The notes under the pieces were generated by a model. The model was not told the DNA's origin and ran no database searches. It saw nothing but the letters and a program-made list of their open reading frames with translations. Of a stretch of 41,187 nt of DNA, positions 17,577 to 26,232 are shown in pieces. This DNA is from Planctomycetota bacterium (GTDB taxonomy: Bacteria > Planctomycetota > GCA-002687715), in assembly GCA_002683135.1 (NCBI GenBank), contig NYSS01000186.1:1-41187 (forward strand), given 5' to 3'. Position 1 is the first letter of the stretch. Every line of letters begins with the position of its first letter. A program made the position numbers and the translations under genes.

Positions 17577-17948
17577 GTGAAAAAGACGCGCACGGACTCA
17601 ACTTCAATCGCGATTCAGGCCGATGAAAGAACTGCCCCCATGTCCCCCCCCATTCCACACCCTCCTGATCCACGGGCACAGGAGCGCGCCCTACGGATAC
17701 TCGAAGCTGTCGAAGACCTGGTCTGCGAGGTCCTCCTTACAGCACGAAATCCCGCGCGCTCTCGCGCTATGGAAGAGGCCGCGCGCCTCGCCGCCGACGC
17801 AGAGCACGCCGTGCTCTTGAAGCTCGACAAAGATCCTGAGGCCCTAACGGACACGCTCGTGCGCATCAGAAGCAAGCTGCGAACGATGGCCGACGATCTG
17901 GCCAACGCCCGCCGGAACGCACCCCCGACTCCCAAGACAGTGGCCTGA
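17577..17948 (+). CDS. Small helical protein of unknown function
   Basis: Up to 123 aa from GTG at 17577; ATG at 17640 would give 102 aa and starts closer to the ordered part. The first 30 residues are Pro/Ser/Thr rich. Residues 34-115 look like two or three amphipathic helices (RILEAVEDLVCEVLLTA, EEAARLAADAEHAVLLKL, RIRSKLRTMADDLANAR), suggesting a coiled-coil or four-helix protein. No family recognised. It is divergent from uvrA and convergent with suhB. The amino acid make-up is protein-like, but the overlapping minus frame is also open, so its reality is moderately supported. Confidence 0.5.
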   Translation: MKKTRTDSTSIAIQADERTAPMSPPIPHPPDPRAQERALRILEAVEDLVCEVLLTARNPARSRAMEEAARLAADAEHAVLLKLDKDPEALTDTLVRIRSKLRTMADDLANARRNAPPTPKTVA

Positions 17949-17984
17949 ACACGGAGTGGGCTCTGCTCTGCGGAGGGGCGGTCG

Positions 17985-18806
17985 CTAACGCGCCGAATCC
18001 CCGTCCCAGTGCGGTCCGGGAAGGCGGGCCGACTCAGCCGCCGCGAGCACCTCACGGATCTTGGGCCCGAGGGTCGCGTTCGCAGCGACGATGCGGCGAC
18101 CAAACAGCCAGCCGTCGCCGCCGTCGAAGTCGGTGACGACGCACCCCGCTTCCCAGGCGATCAGGCCCCCAGCAGCCACGTCCCATGGCGCGAGCCACAA
18201 CTCCCAGAATCCGTCGAAGCGTCCATCAGCGACGTAACACAGATCGCACGACGCCGCCCCCAGACGCCGCAGCCCACGCACCTTCACCCCAAAGTCGACG
18301 AAGTGCTGCAGGTTGCTGTCCGGCTGAAACTCGCGCTGGTAATGGAAACCCGTCGCCAGCAGTGCCTCGGACAACTCGGACGTGCCACTGGCTTCGATCG
18401 CACGGCCGTTCAGCATCGCGCCTTCCCCACGGGTGGCCGTATAGCACTCGTCGAGTAGAGGATTATGCACGCAGGCGACCGTCACCTCGCCGCCAGCGCA
18501 CCACGCGATCGAAACACCCACATGGGGGATGCGATGCACGAAGTTCGTGGTGCCGTCGAGCGGATCGACGATCCACAAACGCGACGTCGCCCGCTGCTCG
18601 CTGTGGCCCTCCTCAGCGAGAATGGCGTCGCCCGGAAAGCGGTCCCGGATACGCGCGACGATGTGCGCCTCCGACTCCCGATCAGCGACGGTTACCAGAT
18701 CGCGGGCGCCCTTCTTCTCGACGGATTCCAGGCGCCCCCAGTGCTTGAGCAGGATCTCACCGGCTTCGCGAGCGACCTCACTCAGAAATGCGACGTCTGG
18801 ATTCAC
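17985..18806 (-). CDS. suhB: Inositol monophosphatase family protein
   Basis: A 273-aa Mg2+-dependent phosphatase of the IMPase/SuhB family at typical length. Metal ligands are visible: E65-E66 in LAEEG, D81 and D84 in WIVDPLDGTTNF, and the late Asp in APWDVAAGGLIAWEAGC. The family hydrolyses inositol-1-phosphate or related sugar phosphates; some members act on PAP/3'-nucleotides, and E. coli SuhB also binds RNA polymerase antitermination complexes. The substrate here cannot be told from sequence. Its ATG overlaps the rarA stop by four bases, so it is the last gene of the dacB-rarA-suhB operon. Confidence 0.93.
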   Translation of the reverse strand: MNPDVAFLSEVAREAGEILLKHWGRLESVEKKGARDLVTVADRESEAHIVARIRDRFPGDAILAEEGHSEQRATSRLWIVDPLDGTTNFVHRIPHVGVSIAWCAGGEVTVACVHNPLLDECYTATRGEGAMLNGRAIEASGTSELSEALLATGFHYQREFQPDSNLQHFVDFGVKVRGLRRLGAASCDLCYVADGRFDGFWELWLAPWDVAAGGLIAWEAGCVVTDFDGGDGWLFGRRIVAANATLGPKIREVLAAAESARLPGPHWDGDSAR

Positions 18807-20164
18807 GTCTCCTCTGCCCCCCCCCGACCCTTGAGCAACTTCGCCCAGTATTCCATCCGCCGCCCGATCTCCTTCTCATGGCCAAACGGCGACGGCTCGT
18901 ACCACGAACGCCCACGCAAGGCATCGGGCAGATACGACTGCTCGGCGACACTCTCATCGAAGTCGTGCGGATACACGTATCCCTTGCCGTATCCGAGCTG
19001 CTTCATGAGCGTCGTCGGCGCGTTACGAATGTGGAGAGGGACCGGGTGAACGGCGCCGTCCTTGATGTCCCCCGCCACCGCACCGAAGGCCGCGTAGACA
19101 GCGTTGCTCTTGGGGGCCGTCGCCAGGTAAACCGCGGCCTGCACCAACGCCAGTTCTCCCTCGGGAGAACCCAAGAAGCGGTAGGCCTCCGTCGCCGCGA
19201 GCGCCATTTGCAGCGCGGGAGGATCGGCGAGGCCGATGTCCTCCGCCGCGATGCGGACGATACGTCGTGCGAGATAGAGAGGGTCCTCCCCCCCGTCCAG
19301 CATCCTGGCGAGCCAATACAAAGTCGCCTGCGGATCGCCTCCCCGAATCGACTTGTGGAACGCAGAGATCAGGTTGAAGTGTTCGTCACCCGCTCGGTCG
19401 TGATACGCCAACTTCTTGGCCAGCAGCTTCTCGGTTGTCTCCTCGTCGAGCGGCTGCCCCGTCTGACCTCCGGCGACCGCAGCCTCGGCGAGGGCCTCGA
19501 GACGATTGAGCAAACTCCGGGCGTCGCCGTGACTGGTCCGAGCCAACCCCAACAGCGCCTCCGGGGCGAGGGCCACTCCATGGGCGCCGAGACCTCTATC
19601 TTCGTCTTCCAACGCCCGCTCGGCGATGGCGACCAACGACTCTTCCGAAAGTGGATCGAGCGTCAACACGAGGCAGCGCGAGAGCAGGGCCGCGTTCAGG
19701 TGAAAGCTGGGGTTCTCCGTCGTCGCTCCGACGAGGACGATCGTCCCGTCCTCTACGTGCGGGAGAAACGCGTCTTGCTGGCTCTTGTTGAACCGGTGGA
19801 TCTCATCAACGAACAGGACGGTGCCTCGGCCTGAATCGGCGCGGGTGCGTCGCGCCTCGGCGACCACGGCGCGGACCTCCTTGACTCCCGACAAGACCGC
19901 CGAGAACGCAGCGAAGTCCTCTCCCACATGGGCAGCCACGGCACGGGCGATGGTCGTCTTCCCGCTCCCTGGAGGCCCCCAGAGGAGGATGGAAGGCAAG
20001 CGGTCCCGCTCAAGCGCCCGACGCAGGAGCGAGCCTTCAGCGACAGCGGGCTGACCGACGATCTCGTCGAGCGTGCGCGGACGCAGCCTCTCAGCGAGCG
20101 GAGCGTCGGGGGGCACCTCCGCCGCCGCGCCCGCACGCGCCTCGGGGAACAGGTCTCCGCTCAC
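18803..20164 (-). CDS. rarA: Replication-associated recombination protein RarA (MgsA)
   Basis: A 453-aa AAA+ ATPase of the RarA/MgsA/WRNIP1 family, acting at stalled replication forks. It shows the family opening LAERLRPRTLDEIVGQ, Walker A GPPGSGKT (63-70), Walker B DEIH (120-123) followed by RFNKSQQDAFLPHVE, sensor 1 GATTENPSF, the Arg finger region LLSRC, and the tetramerisation/C-terminal block including SAFHKSIRGGDPQATLYWLA and MKQLGYGKGYVYPHDF. Length and order are normal. It overlaps dacB and suhB by four bases on each side. Confidence 0.97.
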   Translation of the reverse strand: MSGDLFPEARAGAAAEVPPDAPLAERLRPRTLDEIVGQPAVAEGSLLRRALERDRLPSILLWGPPGSGKTTIARAVAAHVGEDFAAFSAVLSGVKEVRAVVAEARRTRADSGRGTVLFVDEIHRFNKSQQDAFLPHVEDGTIVLVGATTENPSFHLNAALLSRCLVLTLDPLSEESLVAIAERALEDEDRGLGAHGVALAPEALLGLARTSHGDARSLLNRLEALAEAAVAGGQTGQPLDEETTEKLLAKKLAYHDRAGDEHFNLISAFHKSIRGGDPQATLYWLARMLDGGEDPLYLARRIVRIAAEDIGLADPPALQMALAATEAYRFLGSPEGELALVQAAVYLATAPKSNAVYAAFGAVAGDIKDGAVHPVPLHIRNAPTTLMKQLGYGKGYVYPHDFDESVAEQSYLPDALRGRSWYEPSPFGHEKEIGRRMEYWAKLLKGRGGAEET

Positions 20165-21585
20165 GCGCCATCACCCAATCGAACCAGCGCGCGGACAATC
20201 GCGTCCTGGGCATCCCGCATGCGCCAGACCATCCCGCCCTTCGATCCGTTGGTGAGCACCGCGAAGATGACCGTACGGCCCGTTTCCGTCGTCACATAAC
20301 CCGCGAGCGCAGACGCGTCGCTCAGCGTCCCCGTCTTGGCGCGGACGCGCTCCCCCACCTTCTGCAGTCGCTTCCGCATGGTCCCCGCCGGATCACCGCC
20401 GTAGGGCAGCGCGTTGACGAACACGTCTCGCACGGGAGACAGCCATACCGCTCTCAGCACAGACACGAGATGGTCAGCCGACACCCGATTCTCTCGTGAC
20501 AACCCGCTACCATCCGCGACGATACACGTCCCCGGGTCGGCTCCGGAACGCTCCAGGATGCGGCGAACCGCCGCGGCCCCTCCCGCGAAAGATCCACCTT
20601 CCGGCCCGAGCGCTCCCAGGTGCTTGAACAGCATCTCCGCTCGGTGGTTCTGGCTTCTCTTCATCAAAACGGGCAGGACATCTCTCACCGGCGTCCGCAC
20701 CCGGGCCAGGAGATGCCCGCCCGTTCGCTTCTCTCGCGGACCGGGGCGGCGCACCGCGCCGTCGACACGTACACCGGCGTCGCCGAGCGCCCGCTTCAGT
20801 GCGCGACCAAAGACCATGGCAGGATCATGGGCCGCCACGGGAACGAGCAGGCCGCGCGTCTTGATCCAGCACCGTCCGCCGACGCGCATGAGATCCTCGG
20901 ATCGCCGACGCTCGCCCCAGATCGCCTGTTCCTTTGGCCGAGCGCACGTCTTGACGGTTCCGCGAAGCGTCAACGCACCAGCCGGCAAAACCTCGACCCG
21001 GGCGGGGAGACCCACCCGAGGAGCTCCGGACACGCGCAGCGCCACCGTCCCCTCATCAAGCGACAGCGCAGCGACCTCTGCCATGTACGTCTTGGCTGGG
21101 CTGTTGTCCGGCCACGCCGGACCGTGGAACACTTGGTCGAACAAGCGATCATCCACAAGCAGATCGCCACGGACCCGACGGATGCCCGTCGCGCGCACTC
21201 TGGACACGAACGCGGGCAGGAGGTCCCGCGCGCGCAAGCTTGGGTCGCCCTCACCACGCAACCGCAACGGACCGTGGACGTCTCCACCGCGGCGCTCGCC
21301 ATGCATCACTAGGTCCGTCATGATCAGGTGATCGGGGCCCGGACCCAGGAGCGCAGCGGCGGCCGTCAGCACCTTCATGTTGCTGGCCGGCACCAACATC
21401 TGGCGCGCGCCACGCTGGGTAATGACGTCGCCGGTTCGGGCATCTACTGCCACGAACGAAGTGACGATCCCGTACTTTGAGAGTCCCTGGAGCGCCTTAC
21501 GACACGCCCGCCCAACGGAACCCACAGAGTCCTGCGCGCTCGCTGTCCCCGCAGCGAGCAACGCGATCAGGATGCCCAACCGCAT
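20161..21585 (-). CDS. dacB: D-alanyl-D-alanine carboxypeptidase/endopeptidase (PBP4, class C)
   Basis: A 474-aa periplasmic penicillin-binding protein that trims or cuts peptidoglycan cross-links. The signal peptide is MRLGILIALLAAGTASA. The catalytic SxxK is SNMK (68-71), the second motif lies in DGSGLSREN, and KTG is at 417-419. The long insert between SxxK and the second motif is typical of PBP4/DacB. Peptidoglycan enzymes are notable in a presumed planctomycete, a group once thought to lack the polymer but now known to have it. It is the first gene of the dacB-rarA-suhB operon. Confidence 0.95.
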   Translation of the reverse strand: MRLGILIALLAAGTASAQDSVGSVGRACRKALQGLSKYGIVTSFVAVDARTGDVITQRGARQMLVPASNMKVLTAAAALLGPGPDHLIMTDLVMHGERRGGDVHGPLRLRGEGDPSLRARDLLPAFVSRVRATGIRRVRGDLLVDDRLFDQVFHGPAWPDNSPAKTYMAEVAALSLDEGTVALRVSGAPRVGLPARVEVLPAGALTLRGTVKTCARPKEQAIWGERRRSEDLMRVGGRCWIKTRGLLVPVAAHDPAMVFGRALKRALGDAGVRVDGAVRRPGPREKRTGGHLLARVRTPVRDVLPVLMKRSQNHRAEMLFKHLGALGPEGGSFAGGAAAVRRILERSGADPGTCIVADGSGLSRENRVSADHLVSVLRAVWLSPVRDVFVNALPYGGDPAGTMRKRLQKVGERVRAKTGTLSDASALAGYVTTETGRTVIFAVLTNGSKGGMVWRMRDAQDAIVRALVRLGDGA

Positions 21586-21665
21586 GGCTCACAGAATGGC
21601 ACAGCCGGGGCCGAACCGGCAAGCCAGATTGCCCCGCGGCGGAGGCGACCGCCAGGGGGGATCGA

Positions 21666-22649
21666 TCAGAAGCCGTCAGGATGGGCTTCGTGCCACCGCC
21701 AGGCGGTCTTGATGATGGTCTCCAGGTCGCCGTACTGCTGCCGCCAGCCCAGGACCTCCTGTGCGCGCGCGGAGTTCCCCACCAGGCGAGCGGGATCGCC
21801 GGCCCGTCGGGCCACCGTCTCGTATGGGATCGGCTTGCCGATGACCTGCTCCACCATCTTGACGACCTCCATCACGGAGTAGCCGGCACCGTTCCCCAGA
21901 TTGAACGCCGCGCTCTCACCTCCACCACGGAGATACTCCAGCCCCAGCAGATGGGCATCCGCGAGGTCCAGGATGTGGATGTAGTCACGGATGCACGTGC
22001 CGTCGGGCGTCTCGTAGTCGTCTCCGAACACCTTGATGTCCGGCCGCTTGCCCTGGCCCGCGTGAATCACCAAGGGGATGAGGTGGGTCTCCGGGTCATG
22101 ATGCTCCCCGATGATCCCCTCCGGATGCGCGCCAGCCGCGTTGAAGTAGCGCAGCGCGACGTATTTCAGCCCATACGCATTGCCGTAGTCAGAGAGGACC
22201 CGCTCGACGAAGAACTTGGTCCAGCCGTAAGGGTTGATGGGCCATTGGGGGTGGGACTCATCCATGTACTCCTGGACGGGGTTCCCATAGGTGGCGCAGG
22301 TGGACGAGAAGATGAACGTGTTCACGTCCGCCGCGCGCATGGCATCAAGCAGCTTCAGCGTCGTCGCGACGTTGTTGTCGTAATAGCTGGCCGGGTCATC
22401 GACCGAGACGCCGACGTAGCAGCTCGCGGCAAAATGGAACACCGCGTCCACGTCCCGCTCCTCGAGCGTCCGCTTGACCAGATCGAAGTCGGAGAGGCTG
22501 CCGACCACGAGATCTGCGTCCAACACCGCCTCACCATGCCCCTCCCTAAGGTCATCGTAAGCGAACGCCTCGTACCCACGCTGACGTAGCAGCCACAGGC
22601 AGTGGCTCCCGATGTACCCGGCACCCCCGGCGACCATGATCGTTCCCAT
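21666..22649 (-). CDS. galE: UDP-glucose 4-epimerase
   Basis: A 327-aa SDR-fold epimerase converting UDP-glucose and UDP-galactose. It has the NAD-binding GGAGYIGSH (8-16), the substrate segment SSTCATYG (115-122) and the catalytic YGWTK (Y141, K145), followed by RYFNAAGAHPEG and the HLIPLV block of true GalE. ATG at 22649 has AAGGAAA about eight bases upstream. It follows the TPR/HEAT gene by 44 bases on the same strand, possibly co-transcribed. It likely feeds envelope polysaccharide or lipopolysaccharide sugars. Confidence 0.95.
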   Translation of the reverse strand: MGTIMVAGGAGYIGSHCLWLLRQRGYEAFAYDDLREGHGEAVLDADLVVGSLSDFDLVKRTLEERDVDAVFHFAASCYVGVSVDDPASYYDNNVATTLKLLDAMRAADVNTFIFSSTCATYGNPVQEYMDESHPQWPINPYGWTKFFVERVLSDYGNAYGLKYVALRYFNAAGAHPEGIIGEHHDPETHLIPLVIHAGQGKRPDIKVFGDDYETPDGTCIRDYIHILDLADAHLLGLEYLRGGGESAAFNLGNGAGYSVMEVVKMVEQVIGKPIPYETVARRAGDPARLVGNSARAQEVLGWRQQYGDLETIIKTAWRWHEAHPDGF

Positions 22650-22693
22650 CGACTCGTTTTCCTTAGTCGGGCTCGCAGGCGTTCGAACGGTGG

Positions 22694-24187
22694 TTACCTG
22701 TCCTCAAACGCGCGGAACTGGATCATGTGTGCGTCGTACCAAGACCGCCACTCGAGGGTCAGCGCCTCCATCCGCTCGACGTCCAGATCTCCCTCGAGCG
22801 GGATACCGATGTAGGCGAAGCTCAACCGGTTCAACGCGCGGTGGATTTGACGGAAAACATACGGATTGCGCTCCTTCCGCAGGCGCTTCACCAGCGGCGG
22901 AACCGCGCGGTCGTGGTCGGTCCGCCCGAGAGTAGCCGCGACGCTGCCACGCACCATGTGGCTGGGGTCGTCCAACAGCATGCCCATGATCTTCACCAGG
23001 GTGCGATCATCGAGCTGCTCGGCTTCACCCCACCAACGGCGGATGGTCCGCACCACCACCGTCCGGACGAAGTGGTCCTTGTCCTTCAGCGCCCGAAGGA
23101 AGCCCTTGTCGAGCTCGGCATGGCGAACAGGGCTCTGGGAGAGCACCCGGACAGCCTGGCGACGGCGCTCGGCCTCGACGCTGTTGAGGAGGATCTCAAG
23201 CCACTCCTCAGGGGTCTTCACCCCCGCTCGCTTCTGAACAACCGCGGGTCCCGAATGCAACTCAGCCACGAGCTCCTCGAGCCTATCGCGATCGAAATCC
23301 GCACCCAGTGGTAGGTTGTCGAGCCCCTGCTGGAAGCGCACCGCCGCGTCGTGGTGGCGGCCCATGCGCAGGAAGATCTTCCCGAGCTCCATCGCCGACC
23401 GCCAATCCTCCCGGTCGCGCTGAAGGACCGCTTCGTAGGTCTCGAGAGCCTTCTCCAGCGCCTCGGTGCGGCTGTAGCAAAACGCCAGGAGCGCGTCGGC
23501 CTTCTCCGCGCTGGGATCACGCTGCTTGATCTGCAACAGCTCGTTGATCGCCTCGGCGTGCCGTCCGGCCTGGATGTACATACGCGCGAGTACGTAGCGC
23601 GTCTTGATATCGGACGGCTCTCCAGAGATGACCTTCTTGAAGAGCGCTTCCGCGCGGTCGTAGTTGCGCAGCTGCATGTGGCACATGGCCAGCCCGCGCG
23701 AAGCCTTGGCAAAATCGGGGTTGAGGTCCAGAGCCTGCTGGTAGTGCTTTGCCGCGGGTTCGGGCATCTCACGCATGGCGAAATAGGTGCCGAGGCCGTG
23801 GTGCCCCCAGTAGAAGAACCTGTCGATGGATACGCTGCGCTCGAAGAACGGGCGAGCCTGATCCAGACGGCCAGCCAGGCCCAGGATACGGCCGGCGAGG
23901 TAGTTGCTGACCGAGCTGCCCTCGATCTCCGCCTTCATCTCGTACTGGGAGATCTTCTGGTCGAGCCGGGAGCCGCCTGCGGACACGGCCTGATCCTGCT
24001 TGGGGACCTCGAGGCCGATCTGACGCCGATAAGCCTGCCAGCGATCCTTGGCCTCCTGGAATTCCTCGCTGCTCTTGAAGGCCTTCAACGCCTCCGCCTT
24101 GGCCCGATCGGCTGTGTTCCCACCCTGCCCGTGGACCGGACACGCCGAAACCACGAGGGCCAAGAGGATTGTGAGCGTACGCAGCAT
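22694..24187 (-). CDS. Exported TPR/HEAT-repeat protein, possible lipoprotein
   Basis: About 497 aa from ATG at 24187, chosen for its AAGGGA site and because it begins a signal sequence; an upstream open stretch to 24307 does not look like protein. The signal ends VVSAC (C16), which fits a lipobox, although cleavage after VHG is also possible. Residues about 110-330 hold TPR units (for example HHGLGTYFAMREMPEPAAKH and ASRGLAMCHMQLRNYDRAEA). The last 150 residues look like HEAT repeats (VRTVVVRTIRRWW, VRGSVAATLGR). Such proteins are scaffolds; the partner is unknown. It lies upstream of galE. Confidence 0.85.
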   Translation of the reverse strand: MLRTLTILLALVVSACPVHGQGGNTADRAKAEALKAFKSSEEFQEAKDRWQAYRRQIGLEVPKQDQAVSAGGSRLDQKISQYEMKAEIEGSSVSNYLAGRILGLAGRLDQARPFFERSVSIDRFFYWGHHGLGTYFAMREMPEPAAKHYQQALDLNPDFAKASRGLAMCHMQLRNYDRAEALFKKVISGEPSDIKTRYVLARMYIQAGRHAEAINELLQIKQRDPSAEKADALLAFCYSRTEALEKALETYEAVLQRDREDWRSAMELGKIFLRMGRHHDAAVRFQQGLDNLPLGADFDRDRLEELVAELHSGPAVVQKRAGVKTPEEWLEILLNSVEAERRRQAVRVLSQSPVRHAELDKGFLRALKDKDHFVRTVVVRTIRRWWGEAEQLDDRTLVKIMGMLLDDPSHMVRGSVAATLGRTDHDRAVPPLVKRLRKERNPYVFRQIHRALNRLSFAYIGIPLEGDLDVERMEALTLEWRSWYDAHMIQFRAFEDR

Positions 24188-24332
24188 CCGCGGTTCCCTT
24201 TCCAGCTTGACGAAACGTTGCCAAGACCCGGTCGCCCAACGACTTCGGCGACATCGTATCACCACTGGGCCCGGGCACGAAGGGGGGGCTCCTCCCTCAA
24301 GCCACACCCCGCCAACGGACGAAAGATCCGAC

Positions 24333-24355
24333 GTGACCGCTACTTAGAGGGTCAC
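24333..24355. repeat. Inverted repeat upstream of the PilZ gene
   Basis: GTGACC and GGTCAC are perfect 6-base arms separated by 11 bases, ending 24 bases before the PilZ gene start. It may be a regulator site or leader hairpin. Confidence 0.35.
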
Positions 24356-24379
24356 CCTAGCCGGGGAGATTGAGCACAG

Positions 24380-24724
24380 ATGATTCCGCACGATCGCCGT
24401 AGCGCGACGCGAGTCGATACGGGAAACCTCGTGATCCACTCCGAGGTTGGTCAGGAAGTCCACGGGCAGGTGCTCGGCATGGCCGTCACGCTCGACATGA
24501 ACGAGTTCGGCCTCCGCATCCAGACCAGCGAGCGATTCGAAGCGGGAGATCGGTTCCGCTTCAGCGTCGCGTTGCAAGACGAAATCGTCGCCGCAACCGG
24601 CCGCGTGGTGCACATCTCGCAGAGCCTCAACGGGACCTGGGAAGTCGGCGTAGAGTTCCTCCAGGTCTCGAGCGAGGACATCGAGAAGATCCGCCAATAC
24701 TGCGCGGAACGCTGCAGCCCCTAA
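24380..24724 (+). CDS. PilZ-domain protein (possible c-di-GMP receptor)
   Basis: A 114-aa single-domain PilZ protein. RRSATR at 6-11 gives the RxxxR motif, and residues LDMNEFGLRI match the second motif (D/N)xSxxG except that Ser is Asn. The rest follows the PilZ beta barrel (FEAGDRFRFSV, ATGRVVHISQ, GVEFLQVSSED). It should bind cyclic di-GMP if the Asn is tolerated, and would then act as a cytoplasmic adaptor. GGGAG about ten bases before ATG serves as ribosome site. It is divergent from the TPR/HEAT gene and upstream of purC. Confidence 0.85.
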   Translation: MIPHDRRSATRVDTGNLVIHSEVGQEVHGQVLGMAVTLDMNEFGLRIQTSERFEAGDRFRFSVALQDEIVAATGRVVHISQSLNGTWEVGVEFLQVSSEDIEKIRQYCAERCSP

Positions 24725-24787
24725 CGGCGGCCGGGACCCCACCGGCGGCGGACTCCCCCGGTCCCTTCCAGCCCCGGACCTGCGTGC

Positions 24788-24793
24788 TACGCT
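24788..24793 (+). promoter_or_regulatory. Candidate leaderless -10 for purC
   Basis: TACGCT ends six bases before ATG at 24800; no Shine-Dalgarno is visible. One of five such TANNNT-N6-start arrangements in the window. Confidence 0.45.
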
Positions 24794-24799
24794 CTGACC

Positions 24800-25711
24800 A
24801 TGCGCGCTGTTCATCAAACTGAAGTCGCCGGATTACAGCTCCTGAACCGGGGCAAGGTCAGAGATATCTACGCGGTCGGTGACGATCACCTGCTCCTCGT
24901 CGCGTCCGATCGCATCTCCGCCTTCGATGTCGTGCTCCCGAACCCGATCCCCGGTAAGGGCATCATCCTCACTCAGCTCTCGATCTTCTGGTTCGAGCTC
25001 CTCGCCGGTGTCACCGACAATCACATCGTCGAGACCGACGTCATGGCGATGCCCGATCCCATTCCGGCTAACGCCGATGTGCTGCGTGGGCGCAGCTTGC
25101 TGGTCAAGCGCGCGGCGGTCCATCCAGCCGAGTGCATCGCCCGCGGGTTCTTGCTCGGTTCGGGTTGGAAGGACTACCAGAAGACCGGCGCGGTGTGCGG
25201 CATCGAGCTGCCCGACGGCCTCAAGAAGAACCACCGCTTCGACCCACCCCTGTTCACTCCGTCGACCAAGGCCGAACAGGGTGAGCACGACGAGAACATC
25301 TCGTTCGAGGCGCTGGTCGCCACTGTAGGGCAGGACCTGGCCGACGAGCTCCGCGACAAAACTCTGGCCGTGTTTCACACCGCGCGCAACCACGCCCGCG
25401 AGCGCGGCGTCATCATCTGCGACACCAAGTTCGAATGGGGCGCCATCGGTGGCAAGACCATCCTCGTAGATGAAGTCCTTACGCCGGACTCCAGCCGCTT
25501 CTGGCGCAAAGAAGACGCGGACTCAGCGCTCCCCGACGGGAACCCGCCGTCGTACGACAAGCAAGTGGTGCGCGATTGGCTGGAGACGCAGCCGTGGGAC
25601 AAGACGGCCCCTGGCCCGGAGTTGCCTGCCGAGGTGGCGGCGACCGCCCGCGGACGCTACATCGAGATCTACGAGCGGATCGCCGGTGGCTCCGTTCCAC
25701 ACCTGGACTGA
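24800..25711 (+). CDS. purC: SAICAR synthetase, purine biosynthesis
   Basis: A 303-aa phosphoribosylaminoimidazole-succinocarboxamide synthase, which ligates aspartate to CAIR using ATP in step 8 of IMP synthesis. Recognised by LLNRGKVRDIYAVGDDHLLL, SDRISAFDVVLPNPIPGKG, RGFLLGSGWKDYQKTG, and the late block DTKFEWG...VDEVLTPDSSRFW. At about 300 aa it belongs to the longer (yeast ADE1-like) branch rather than the 237-aa E. coli form. purE follows 11 bases later and mtnA overlaps purE, so the three are one operon. Confidence 0.97.
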   Translation: MRAVHQTEVAGLQLLNRGKVRDIYAVGDDHLLLVASDRISAFDVVLPNPIPGKGIILTQLSIFWFELLAGVTDNHIVETDVMAMPDPIPANADVLRGRSLLVKRAAVHPAECIARGFLLGSGWKDYQKTGAVCGIELPDGLKKNHRFDPPLFTPSTKAEQGEHDENISFEALVATVGQDLADELRDKTLAVFHTARNHARERGVIICDTKFEWGAIGGKTILVDEVLTPDSSRFWRKEDADSALPDGNPPSYDKQVVRDWLETQPWDKTAPGPELPAEVAATARGRYIEIYERIAGGSVPHLD

Positions 25712-25722
25712 AAGCGAGTGCC

Positions 25723-26232
25723 ATGCCTGACATCCTGATGGTCATGGGAAGTGAATCCGATTTCGGCAGCATGGCCGCCGGGGTCGAGGTCCTCGAGGAA
25801 TTCGGGGTAGACGTGAAGGTCCGGGTCGCCTCCGCTCACCGCACTCCCGCACGCGTCGAGGCGCTGGTCAAGGAGGCCGAATCCGATGGCACGCAGGTGA
25901 TCATCGCGGCCGCAGGGATGGCCGCCCACCTCGCGGGAGTGGTCGCGGGCAAGACCATTCTCCCGGTCATCGGCGTCCCCATGGAGTCGCCACACCTGTC
26001 CGGCCTGGACAGCCTCTACTCGACCGTCATGATGCCCCCTGGCATCCCCGTCGCGACCGTCGGGATCGGCAAACCGGGGGCCAAGAACGCCGCCTATCTC
26101 GCGGTCGCGATCATGGCTCTGAAGGACGACGACATCCGCAACCGCATGGTCGACTACCGGGCGGGTCTGGGCGAGAAGGTCGACGCCATGAACGAGAGCG
26201 TCCAGAGGAAGCTCCGGGAACGCGACGCTTGA
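25723..26232 (+). CDS. purE: N5-CAIR mutase, purine biosynthesis
   Basis: A 169-aa class I PurE, moving carboxylate from N5 to C4 of aminoimidazole ribotide. Motifs are MGSESD (8-13) and SAHRTP with catalytic H39, then AAAGMAAHLAGVVAG and GVPMES. Length is normal. ATG at 25723 is chosen over upstream open frame inside purC. The class I type implies that a PurK should exist elsewhere in the genome. Its stop TGA overlaps the TTG start of mtnA. Confidence 0.96.
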   Translation: MPDILMVMGSESDFGSMAAGVEVLEEFGVDVKVRVASAHRTPARVEALVKEAESDGTQVIIAAAGMAAHLAGVVAGKTILPVIGVPMESPHLSGLDSLYSTVMMPPGIPVATVGIGKPGAKNAAYLAVAIMALKDDDIRNRMVDYRAGLGEKVDAMNESVQRKLRERDA

